From contig JAUWCW010000124.1 in assembly GCA_030609125.1 (NCBI GenBank), positions 1 to 6,251 of the forward strand: a stretch of DNA of 6,251 bases, in the 5' to 3' direction. The position numbers and the translations under genes were made by a program. Positions 1 to 6,181 of the stretch are shown here, in pieces. The first letter of the stretch is position 1. Each line of letters opens with the position of its first letter. The notes below the pieces were generated by a model. That model saw only the letters and a program-made list of their open reading frames with translations. It was not told the DNA's origin and did no database searches. The stretch comes from Candidatus Rokuibacteriota bacterium. GTDB lineage: Bacteria > JAUVQV01.

Positions 1-75
1 GTGTCGGTGGAGGTGATGGGCTATCTGATCTTCGTGAGAGCTCTGCCGGTCCTTCCGGAGCCGGAGCGTGCGTAA
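1..75 (+). CDS. C-terminal end of an integral membrane hydrogenase subunit (HybB/NrfD-like), partial
   Basis: The first 24 codons are open in the frame that stops at TAA 73-75. They encode a hydrophobic stretch (EVMGYLIFVRALPVLP) followed by a short charged tail, EPERA. The hydrophobic segment, the arginine and the LPVLPEPE ending resemble the C-terminus of NrfD/HybB-family quinone-interacting membrane subunits. In Hyb-type operons (small subunit, HybA ferredoxin, HybB, large subunit) this gene sits directly before the large subunit, as here, with a 21-nt gap. If so, the protein passes electrons between the periplasmic hydrogenase and the membrane quinone pool. The family call is an inference from 24 residues and position; a cytochrome b-type subunit is the main alternative. 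That a gene ends here is more certain than its identity. Confidence 0.45.
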   Translation: MSVEVMGYLIFVRALPVLPEPERA

Positions 76-82
76 CCTTTTG

Positions 83-88
83 GGAGGT
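83..88 (+). promoter_or_regulatory. Ribosome-binding site of the large-subunit gene
   Basis: GGAGGT lies 8 nt before ATG 97. This near-perfect Shine-Dalgarno fixes the true start at 97, upstream of the in-frame UGA, and so supports translation of the reading frame that runs into the UGA. Confidence 0.8.
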
Positions 89-96
89 AAAAACTA

Positions 97-1809
97 ATGG
101 CGAAAAGAGTTGTAATTGACCCCGTTACCAGGATTGAGGGCCACCTGCGGATCGAGTGTGAGGTCGACGGCGGGAAGGTCACCAACGCCTGGTCTTCCGG
201 GCAGATGTGGCGCGGTGTCGAGCTGATCCTCAAGGGAAGGGACCCGAGAGACGCCTGGGCGTTCACCCAGCGTTTCTGCGGCGTCTGAACGACCGTTCAC
301 GCACTGGCTTCAGTGCGTTCGGTTGAAAATGCCCTGGGGATGGAGATCCCCCTCAACGCGCAGTACATCCGCAACCTCATTATGGGCGCCCACGCCACCC
401 ACGATCACATCGTCCACTTCTATCACCTGGCCGCTCTTGACTGGGTCGACATCGTCAGCGCCATCAGCGCCGACGTCGGCGAGACGGTCAAACTGGCCAA
501 CAAGATCGAGGACTGGAGGGGCAACACGCGGCAGGAGCTCCAGGGAGCCAAGGACCGCCTGACGACCTTCATCCAGTCCGGGCAACTCGGCATTTACAGC
601 AGCGGCTACTGGGGCCACCCGGCAATGAAGCTTCCACCGGAGGTGAACCTGCTGGCGGCGACCCACTACCTGCAGGCGCTGCACTACCAGCGGCAGATCA
701 ACAAGGTGGTGGCCATTCTCGGGAGCAAGACGCCCCACATCCAGACTGTCCACGTCGGCGGCGTGACGAACCCCATCAACCCCGACGCTCCGGACGTTCT
801 GAACATGGAGCGCCTCTACCTGGTCAAGACCCTCCTCGACGAGGCCGGCGAGTTCGTGAAGAAGGCGATGCTGCCCGACACGGCGGCGGTGGGGGCCCTC
901 TACGCCGACTGGACCGGGTACGGCAAGGGGGTGACGAACTACCTCTCGGCTCCCGACATGCCGATGGATTCCAAGGGCACCGAGTTCCACCTGCCCGGCG
1001 GTTACATCCCCGGCGGGGACGTGAGCAAGTTTACGCCCATCAAGAGCTTCCAGGACCCCTTCTTCCGTGACAACGTGGCGGAAGGGATCAAGAATTCCTG
1101 GTATGACGGTGACTGGACGCGCCACCCCTGGGAAGGGGACACGGTCCCGAACTTCAAGGACTGGAAGGAAAGCGTCACGGAGAACGAGAAGTACTCCTGG
1201 GTGAAGTCCCCCACCTTCCAGGGCAAGCCGGCCCAGGTCGGACCCCTGGCCAACGTCCTGTGCATGTTCGCCGCCGGCCACGAGGGAGCGGCGAAATACG
1301 TCACCCAGACGCTGGACACCGTGAGCGCCCTGGCCGGGACGAAGGTGGGAGTCGGTGCGCTGCACTCCACCATCGGCCGGATCGCGGCCCGTTCGATCCG
1401 GTGCGCCATCCTGAACGACACGATGCAGGACCAGTACAACGCCCTGCTGGAGAACCTCGGCAAGGGAGACCTGACAACCTTCAACCCGCCGACCTTCCCG
1501 AAGGGAGAGCAGCAGGGCTTCGGTTTTCACGAGGCGCCCCGCGGCATCCTTTCCCACTGGGTGGTCATCAAGGACGGGAAGATCAAGAACTACCAGGCCG
1601 TGGTTCCCTCCACCTGGAACGCCTGCCCGCGCAACGGCGACGACGCCATGGGGCCCTACGAGGCGGCGCTTATCGGCACGCCCGTGGCGGACGAGCACAA
1701 ACCCCTGGAGGTCCTCAGGACCATCCACTCCTTCGACCCCTGCCTGGCCTGCGCCGTCCACCTCGTCGACAAGCAGCACCGTGAGATCGTCAAGGTCAAG
1801 GTCCTTTAG
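97..1809 (+). CDS. hybC: [NiFe]-hydrogenase large subunit, Hyb-type, with predicted selenocysteine at residue 64 (UGA 286-288 read through)
   Basis: This is the catalytic subunit of a membrane-associated, probably periplasmic, uptake hydrogenase (H2 to 2H+ and 2e-). Reading UGA 286-288 as Sec gives 570 residues, close to E. coli HybC (about 567). Visible motifs are RIEGHLR with the conserved proton-transfer Glu (E14), the L1 motif RFCGVU at 59-64 followed by [15 protein letters not shown] with the conserved active-site Arg (R482), and the C-terminal DPCLACAVH with C549 and C552. A 15-residue tail (556-570) after H555 should be removed on maturation. Both sides of the UGA match the family without a gap or frame change, so the break is one codon wide. 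Sec replaces the second L1 cysteine (HybC C64), a ligand bridging Ni and Fe. Classical [NiFeSe] enzymes instead carry Sec in the C-terminal motif. A nonsense mutation or sequencing error is the alternative, but the adjacent hairpin argues against it. Gene symbols hybC and hybL are both used for this family. Confidence 0.9.
286..288 (+). other. In-frame UGA predicted to encode selenocysteine (U64)
   Basis: The codon after CGTTTCTGCGGCGTC (RFCGV) is TGA, and the frame continues as [10 protein letters not shown]. In ordinary [NiFe] hydrogenases this position is the second cysteine of RxCGxC, so a Cys codon (TGC or TGT) has been replaced by TGA. Cys-to-UGA replacement at a metal-ligand position, with homology continuing on both sides, is the standard signature of a selenoprotein gene. 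Confidence 0.85.
290..325 (+). promoter_or_regulatory. Bacterial SECIS element (predicted)
   Basis: Immediately after the UGA the RNA can fold into a two-part hairpin. The lower stem is 290-295 with 320-325 (6 bp, one G-U). An asymmetric internal loop has UUC at 296-298 opposite U319. The upper stem is 299-306 with 311-318 (8 bp, perfect), closed by the tetraloop GCUU at 307-310. The loop begins with G, 18 nt after the UGA, within the spacing and loop rules known for SelB-dependent bacterial SECIS elements. The unpaired uridines on the 5' side recall the bulged U of the E. coli fdhF element. The pairing was worked out by hand, without an energy calculation. Confidence 0.8.
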
Positions 1810-1827
1810 CGAAGATACGACCCGGAC

Positions 1828-1861
1828 GGGCGCTCACCGCATGGAGGTGCGGTGAGCGCCC
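1828..1861 (+). promoter_or_regulatory. Perfect 13-bp hairpin presenting the hybD ribosome-binding site
   Basis: GGGCGCTCACCGC (1828-1840) is the exact reverse complement of GCGGTGAGCGCCC (1849-1861). They are separated by the 8-nt loop ATGGAGGT (1841-1848), which contains the GGAGGT Shine-Dalgarno. The 3' arm contains the GTG start codon (1852-1854) and the first codons of hybD. There is no T-tract after it, so it is not a typical intrinsic terminator. It may set the translation level of hybD relative to the large subunit, or protect or process the mRNA; the function is inferred. Confidence 0.65.
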
Positions 1862-2382
1862 TCGTCCTGGGCGTCGGCAACGTCCTGCTCCTGGACGAGG
1901 GCATCGGCATCCGGGCCATCGAGGAGCTGCAGCGCCGGTACGACTTTCCGGACGAGGTGCACCTGCTCGACGGAGGCACCTCCGGGATCGAGTTGCTGCG
2001 CTTCTTCGACGGGGTCGACCACCTCATCATCATCGACGCCATCAGTGCCGGCAAGCCGCCGGGGACGGTGATGCGGGTCGAGGGGGATGACGTGCCGGCC
2101 ACCTTCGAGACAAGGATCACGCCCCACCAGCTGGGGCTCTCCGACCTGCTCGCCACCGCCAAACTGACCGACGTCATGCCGGGGCGCCTGGTGCTTTTCG
2201 GCGTCGAGCCCAAGACGATGGAGTCGGGCCTCGGCTTCTCCCCGGAGGTGGAGGGGGCCCTCGAGAAACTGATGGGACACGTCGTCGGAGAGCTGAGACA
2301 GTTGGGCTACACGGTCGGGAAGTGCACCGAGGAGCGCCCCTGCCGGAGCCTGTTCTGGGGCGAGGGAGCGGCCGGGGACTGA
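1852..2382 (+). CDS. hybD: Hydrogenase maturation endopeptidase (HybD/HyaD family)
   Basis: This nickel-dependent C-terminal processing protease of the M52 family removes the tail after the DPCxxCxxH motif of the large subunit once the Ni-Fe centre is in place. The 176-residue protein opens with the family signature LVLGVGNVLLLDEGIG. E16, D62 (in IIIDAI) and H92 (in TPHQLG) match the three metal-sensing residues E16, D62 and H93 of E. coli HybD. The length is slightly above the usual 150-165, owing to a C-terminal extension with two cysteines. The start is GTG 1852. No other start codon exists in frame between the large-subunit stop and this point, and GGAGGT lies 3 nt upstream, which is closer than usual. 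It is 42 nt after the large subunit, so surely co-transcribed. The substrate is presumably the preceding gene product, including its Sec-containing form. Confidence 0.92.
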   Translation: MSALVLGVGNVLLLDEGIGIRAIEELQRRYDFPDEVHLLDGGTSGIELLRFFDGVDHLIIIDAISAGKPPGTVMRVEGDDVPATFETRITPHQLGLSDLLATAKLTDVMPGRLVLFGVEPKTMESGLGFSPEVEGALEKLMGHVVGELRQLGYTVGKCTEERPCRSLFWGEGAAGD

Positions 2383-2402
2383 GCCGCCCGGCTCCATTGG
2401 AA

Positions 2403-2408
2403 TATGAT
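2403..2408 (+). promoter_or_regulatory. Possible weak internal promoter (-10-like TATGAT) before hypC
   Basis: The 65-nt gap between hybD and hypC holds a short AT-rich patch (TTGGAATATGATAAGAT) that stands out from GC-rich surroundings. TATGAT at 2403-2408 is one base from the sigma-70 -10 consensus. The best -35 match at an 18-nt spacing (CTGAGC, 2379-2384) is poor. A separate promoter for the hyp genes would make sense if they serve other hydrogenases, but the evidence is thin. Confidence 0.25.
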
Positions 2409-2447
2409 AAGATCGCGAGCAGAGACAACCCCTGCGAGGAAAGCACC

Positions 2448-2765
2448 ATGTGCCTGGCCATACCTTCAAAAGTGATTGAGAAGAACGATCTCACGGCGAT
2501 GGTGGACGTCTGCGGAGCCCGCCGCGAAGTGAACCTGATGCTCCTGCCCGAGGAGGTCGACGTGGGGGACTACGTTCTCGTTCATGCCGGCTTTGCCATG
2601 CAGAAGATCGCTCGCGAAGCGGCGGAGTCTTCCTTGAGCTTCTTCGGACGCCTGGTGGAGGCGGAGAAGGCGAGGGACGGCGAAGGCGGGGGCGACGACG
2701 AGATGGCCGAGGTCCTCCGAAGGGGCACGATCCGCTGGGAGAAGACGCCCGGGAAAGAGGTCTGA
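2448..2765 (+). CDS. hypC: Hydrogenase assembly chaperone HypC
   Basis: HypC (HypC/HupF/HybG family) holds the Fe(CN)2CO unit with HypD and delivers it to the large-subunit precursor. The protein starts MCLAIPSKV. Cys2, exposed after Met removal, is the essential ligand, and the start is fixed by this motif and by GAGGA at 2436-2440, 7 nt upstream. Further family features are the VDVCGARREVNL strand and GDYVLVHAGFA with H46. It has 105 residues against a usual 75-95. The excess is a charged tail with a glycine/acidic linker (EGGGDDEM) and a basic end, which I do not recognise as a domain. It sits between the protease gene and hypA. Its partner gene hypD is not in the window. Confidence 0.95.
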   Translation: MCLAIPSKVIEKNDLTAMVDVCGARREVNLMLLPEEVDVGDYVLVHAGFAMQKIAREAAESSLSFFGRLVEAEKARDGEGGGDDEMAEVLRRGTIRWEKTPGKEV

Positions 2766-2802
2766 CCCTCGAGCCCCCCATCTCGCCTGACGCCATACCG
2801 CC

Positions 2803-3147
2803 GTGCACGAGCTTTCCATAGCCATGAGCATTCTCGATATTGTCAGGGACGCCTGCGCCGAAGAGGGCTGCAGCCGGGTGGAAAAGGTGCGGGTGAGGAT
2901 CGGGAAGGCCTCGGGCATCATGGCGGACTCGCTCCTTTTCTCTTTCGACTGCGCCAGGAGCGGCGCCGCGGCGGGGGCGACGCTGGAGATCGAGGAGGTC
3001 CCCGTCGGGGGGCACTGCCGGGACTGCGCGTCGGACTTCACCGTGGAGGAAAAGTACGTGCTGGAATGTCCGCTCTGCGGCGGCCCGGCTTTCACGATAG
3101 ACTCGGGGCACGAGCTTGAAGTTGTTGACCTGGAGGTGGACGATTGA
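2803..3147 (+). CDS. hypA: Hydrogenase nickel incorporation protein HypA
   Basis: HypA is a nickel metallochaperone that works with HypB to insert Ni into the large subunit. The 114-residue protein starts MHELSIAMSIL; His2 is the known nickel ligand. The zinc site is CRDC at 72-75 and CPLC at 89-92. The start codon is GTG 2803, chosen because MHELS is the invariant family N-terminus. No convincing Shine-Dalgarno precedes it in the 37-nt gap after hypC, so translation may depend on coupling with hypC. The stop overlaps the start of hypB by 4 nt. Confidence 0.95.
   Translation: MHELSIAMSILDIVRDACAEEGCSRVEKVRVRIGKASGIMADSLLFSFDCARSGAAAGATLEIEEVPVGGHCRDCASDFTVEEKYVLECPLCGGPAFTIDSGHELEVVDLEVDD
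3132..3137 (+). promoter_or_regulatory. Ribosome-binding site of hypB, inside the hypA end
   Basis: GGAGGT sits 6 nt before the TTG at 3144. It supports this rare start codon, which no homology motif alone would fix. Confidence 0.7.
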
Positions 3148-3812
3148 AGGTTAAGCTGGTAAAGAAGATTCTGGCGGCCAACGACCGCATCGCCGAGGCC
3201 AACCGCCGCCTGCTGTCCGACGCCGAGGTTTTTTCCCTCAACCTCATGTCCGCCCCCGGGGCGGGAAAGACGACCCTTCTTTCGAGAACCATCGGCGCCC
3301 TGGGCGGGAAGCTGCGCTTCGGTGTCATCGAGGGGGACATCCAGGGGACGCACGACGCCGAGGTCATCTCGGCTCACGGCGTTCCCGTGGTGCAGATCAA
3401 CACCGAGGGCGCCTGCCACCTCGACGCCAACATGATCAACGAGATCCTCCCCCAACTGCCGCTGGAGGAGATCGACGTCCTGGTCGTGGAAAACGTCGGC
3501 AACCTCGTCTGCCCGGCGGAGTTCGACGTCGGCGAGGATGCCAAGGTCATGCTCCTGTCCATCACCGAAGGGGACGACAAGCCCCTCAAGTACCCCCTCA
3601 TGTTCCAGAAGTCGGAGGCGCTCATCATCAACAAGATCGACCTCGTTCCCCACCTGGACGTGAGCCTGGAGAAGATACGGCGGGACGCGCAGGGGCTGAA
3701 CCCGAAGCTCAGGATCTTCGAAGTCTCCTGCAAGAGCGGAGAGGGCATGGAGGCGTGGTACGGGTGGCTCCAGGGACGAAAGGAATCCGGGTCCCTTCAC
3801 GGCGCCCTGTAG
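3144..3812 (+). CDS. hypB: Hydrogenase nickel incorporation GTPase HypB
   Basis: HypB is a SIMIBI-class GTPase that powers nickel transfer, with HypA, into the hydrogenase large subunit in the cytoplasm. It has 222 residues. Visible motifs are the P-loop SAPGAGKTT with K42, GDIQGTHDAE at 64-73, ACHLDA with C91 and H92, C123 in NLVCPAEFD, the guanine-specificity motif NKID at 163-166, and SCKSGEG near 205. C91, H92 and C123 correspond to the metal site in the GTPase domain of other HypB proteins. The N-terminal CxxCGC motif and histidine-rich stretch of some HypB proteins are absent, so nickel storage is not expected. It starts with TTG in a 4-nt overlap with hypA (TTGA), a sign of translational coupling. 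Confidence 0.95.
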   Translation: MKVKLVKKILAANDRIAEANRRLLSDAEVFSLNLMSAPGAGKTTLLSRTIGALGGKLRFGVIEGDIQGTHDAEVISAHGVPVVQINTEGACHLDANMINEILPQLPLEEIDVLVVENVGNLVCPAEFDVGEDAKVMLLSITEGDDKPLKYPLMFQKSEALIINKIDLVPHLDVSLEKIRRDAQGLNPKLRIFEVSCKSGEGMEAWYGWLQGRKESGSLHGAL

Positions 3813-3819
3813 GACAATC

Positions 3820-3861
3820 GGGGGCAGTCCCCCTTTATCGCAATAAGAGGGGGCAGTTCCC
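3820..3861 (+). repeat. REP-like pair of GGGGGCAGTYCCC repeats between hypB and hypF
   Basis: GGGGGCAGTCCCC at 3820-3832 (followed by one more C) and GGGGGCAGTTCCC at 3849-3861 are direct copies with one difference, 29 nt apart. The first copy is itself a 5-bp stem with loop CAGT. Alternatively, CCCCCTTT (3829-3836) can pair with AAGAGGGGG (3846-3853 region) to form an 8-bp hairpin with one T-G pair, so the RNA has two competing folds. From memory, near-identical GGGGACAGTTCCC units are scattered in deltaproteobacterial genomes, often near REP-associated tyrosine transposases; that link is unverified here. The element fills nearly the whole gap and ends 9 nt before the hypF start. Confidence 0.6.
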
Positions 3862-3870
3862 ATTTCTTGT

Positions 3871-6132
3871 ATGAAGCGGCTGAGGATCAGGATAACCGGC
3901 GTCGTGCAGGGGGTCGGGTTCCGGCCCTTCGTCTACGGTTTCGCCCGGGCCAGGGGGCTGGCGGGTTTCGTGAGAAACTCCTCGGCGGGGGTCGAGCTCG
4001 AGGTGGAGGGCGAAGGCATCGACTCCTTTCTCGAGGCGTTCCGCTCCGGGGCGCCCCCCCTGTCGGACATCGTCACCCTGGAGACGGAGGAAATCCCGCT
4101 CGAGGGCGACCGGGAATTCGCCATTCTCGCCAGCCGCGACGATGGCGAGTCGACCTGTATCCCGCCCGACGTCGGTACCTGCGGCGACTGCCTGGGGGAG
4201 ATGAAAGACCCCGCCGACCGCCGCTTCGGCTACCCGTTCATCAACTGCACCAACTGCGGACCCCGCTACTCCATCACCAGGAAAGTCCCATACGACCGGC
4301 CCAACACCACCATGGCGGCCTTCGAGATGTGTCCCGACTGCCGGAGGGAGTACGACGACCCCACGGACCGGCGCTTTCACGCCCAACCCAACGCCTGTGA
4401 CGTTTGCGGGCCCCGGACCGAGTTCGTTCACGATGACACCCGTCTCTTCGGGAAGGCGGCGGTGGAGGCGGCGGTGGCGCTGCTGCGGTCGGGGGGCACG
4501 GTGGCCGTCAAGGGCATAGGCGGCTACCACCTCGCCGTCGACGCGGAGAACGCCGACGCCGTCTCCCGGCTGCGGGAGAGGAAAAGAAGGAGCAACAAGG
4601 CCTTCGCCCTCATGGCCCCCGACGTGGACTGCGTGCGGCGGTTCGCCGTTGTCTCCGACGAGGAAGAGGCCCTCCTCCTTTCGATGCAGAAGCCCGTTGT
4701 CCTCCTGAGACGCAGGGAGAACCAAAGCCTGCCGGAAGCGGTCGCCCCCGGCGTCCCCGATCTCGGCTTCATGCTCCCCTACTCTCCCCTGCACGCCCTG
4801 CTCTTTCCCGGCCGCTCTTCCCCGCGCCTACTCGTCATGACCAGCGGCAACCTCAGCGAAGAGCCGGTGGTGAAGGAGAACGGGGCGGCGCGGGAGAAGC
4901 TCTCACAGCTGGCCGATGCCTTTCTCCACCACGACAGGGAGATCTTCATGCGCGTCGACGACTCGGTGGTGCGCCGCTTCGGCAACCAGACGATCTTCAT
5001 CCGCCGGTCCCGCGGCTACGTTCCCTCCGTCATACCCCTCGGTGAGGACGGGCCCCAGGTGCTGGCCTGCGGCGCGGACCTGAAGAACACCTTCTGCCTG
5101 ACCTCGGGTGAGGCGGCCGTGGTGAGCCAGCACATAGGCGACATGGAGAACCATGAGACCCTGGAGTTTTTCGAAGAGACCCTGGAAAACCTCAAAGCCG
5201 TCTACCGGATCACTCCCGCTGCGATGGCCCACGACCTTCACCCCCGGTACTTCTCGACCCGCTGGGCCCTGGAGCAGAACGGGGTGGAGAAACACGGAAT
5301 CCAGCACCACTACGCCCACGTCGGATCGGTCATGGCCGAAGCGGGCCTGAAAGATGCGGTGATCGGTGTGGCCCTCGACGGATCGGGCTACGGCGGGGAC
5401 GGCACGGTCTGGGGCGGGGAATTCCTTGTGGCCCGCCGGAACGGGTTTGAAAGGCGCGCCCACTTCCGGGCGGTCCCCATGCCGGGCGGCGAGGCGGCGG
5501 CGAGGAATCCCTGGCAGATGGCCCTGAGCTACCTTGCCGACCTGCACGGCGAGGCGGCCATGGCGGCGGCTGAAAACTCGGGGATGACGGAGAGAGTCGG
5601 CAGGACGGCGGTGGAAAACGTTCTGAAGATCAGGAAAAACCGCTCCCTCTCCCCCCTCACCTCGGGAGCGGGAAGGCTCTTCGAATCAGTCTCATCCCTT
5701 CTCGGCGTCAGGGACGTCAACACCTTCGAGGGTGAAGCCGCCATGGCTCTCGAAGCGGAGGCGGCACAGGGAGAAGGCGGGACATATCCCTATGACATCC
5801 ATGGCTCGGACCCCGCGGAGATCAGCTTCTCCGGCGCGGTCGCGGCACTCCTGAAGGATGCGGGCTCCGGCGTCTCGTGCGGCCGCGCGGCCGCCCGTTT
5901 TCACAACACCGTCTCCGCCGCCGTGGTCGAGATGGTCCGCCGGCTGCACAATGAAACGGGCATCGCCGACGTTGTCCTTACCGGCGGGGTCTTCCAGAAC
6001 CGATACCTCCTCGCCCGGGTGATCCCGGGCCTGAGCGCCCTCGGCCTGCGGCCCCACATCAACGCCCGCGTGCCCGCCAACGACGCGGGCATTTCCCTGG
6101 GACAGGCCTTCCTTCTGCGGTCCCTCCTTTAA
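3871..6132 (+). CDS. hypF: Carbamoyltransferase HypF
   Basis: HypF uses carbamoyl phosphate and ATP to carbamoylate the HypE C-terminal cysteine, the source of the CN ligands on iron. It has 753 residues, the normal full length. Residues 1-90 form an acylphosphatase domain (VVQGVGFRPF with R18, and N36 in RNSSAG). Next come two zinc-finger units with CxxC pairs at 104/107, 126/129, 154/157 and 176/179. A YrdC-like ATP-binding domain follows from about 195 to 380 (GGTVAVKGIGGYHLAV; RERKRRSNKAFALM). The C-terminal Kae1-like domain has AHDLHPRYFSTRWA, the metal site HHYAH at 479-483, DGSGYGGDGTVWGGE from 503 and TGGVFQNR at 704-711. The start is set by the acylphosphatase motif close behind Met1; no Shine-Dalgarno is visible. 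hypE is not in the window. Confidence 0.97.
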   Translation: MKRLRIRITGVVQGVGFRPFVYGFARARGLAGFVRNSSAGVELEVEGEGIDSFLEAFRSGAPPLSDIVTLETEEIPLEGDREFAILASRDDGESTCIPPDVGTCGDCLGEMKDPADRRFGYPFINCTNCGPRYSITRKVPYDRPNTTMAAFEMCPDCRREYDDPTDRRFHAQPNACDVCGPRTEFVHDDTRLFGKAAVEAAVALLRSGGTVAVKGIGGYHLAVDAENADAVSRLRERKRRSNKAFALMAPDVDCVRRFAVVSDEEEALLLSMQKPVVLLRRRENQSLPEAVAPGVPDLGFMLPYSPLHALLFPGRSSPRLLVMTSGNLSEEPVVKENGAAREKLSQLADAFLHHDREIFMRVDDSVVRRFGNQTIFIRRSRGYVPSVIPLGEDGPQVLACGADLKNTFCLTSGEAAVVSQHIGDMENHETLEFFEETLENLKAVYRITPAAMAHDLHPRYFSTRWALEQNGVEKHGIQHHYAHVGSVMAEAGLKDAVIGVALDGSGYGGDGTVWGGEFLVARRNGFERRAHFRAVPMPGGEAAARNPWQMALSYLADLHGEAAMAAAENSGMTERVGRTAVENVLKIRKNRSLSPLTSGAGRLFESVSSLLGVRDVNTFEGEAAMALEAEAAQGEGGTYPYDIHGSDPAEISFSGAVAALLKDAGSGVSCGRAAARFHNTVSAAVVEMVRRLHNETGIADVVLTGGVFQNRYLLARVIPGLSALGLRPHINARVPANDAGISLGQAFLLRSLL

Positions 6133-6181
6133 CCCGGGTTATTCATGAACGCCCGTCGCGAGAGCCAAAAGGGGGCGTGAG

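Noticed and set aside
97-288. Pseudogene caused by a nonsense mutation in the large subunit
   Set aside because: All other motifs and the downstream frame are intact over 506 codons, the UGA is at a Cys metal-ligand position, and a SECIS-like hairpin follows. Kept only as the alternative to test.
310-1779. Long open frame on the minus strand opposite the large-subunit gene (489 codons)
   Set aside because: It is an antisense shadow of a GC-rich gene; the translation is low-complexity V/G/R/L-rich with no recognisable motif, and the plus strand is clearly coding.
313-1809. Large subunit starting at GTG 313
   Set aside because: This start would lose RIEGHLR and the L1 ligands, lies inside the hairpin stem, and has no ribosome-binding site. 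ATG 97 with GGAGGT is the true start.
2381-2394. Small hairpin GAGCC-GCCC-GGCTC after hybD
   Set aside because: A 5-bp stem with no T-run is expected by chance in such GC-rich DNA.
2322-2447. Upstream extension of hypC from ATG 2322
   Set aside because: It overlaps the end of hybD out of frame and would bury the essential MCLAIP N-terminus, whose Cys2 must be exposed.
2466-3863. Long minus-strand open frame (465 codons) opposite hypC-hypA-hypB
   Set aside because: It lies across three well-supported genes in the other direction, has no family resemblance, and is a by-product of codon bias.
6130-6141. Palindrome TAACCCGGGTTA at the hypF stop codon
   Set aside because: It is perfect but has no loop and no following T-tract, so it is not a convincing terminator. 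It could be a chance site.
6145-6180. Eleven-codon leader ORF (MNARRESQKGA) just before the FtsH-like gene
   Set aside because: It has no ribosome-binding site and no attenuation-type codon runs or hairpins. It ends 1 nt before ATG 6182, probably by chance.
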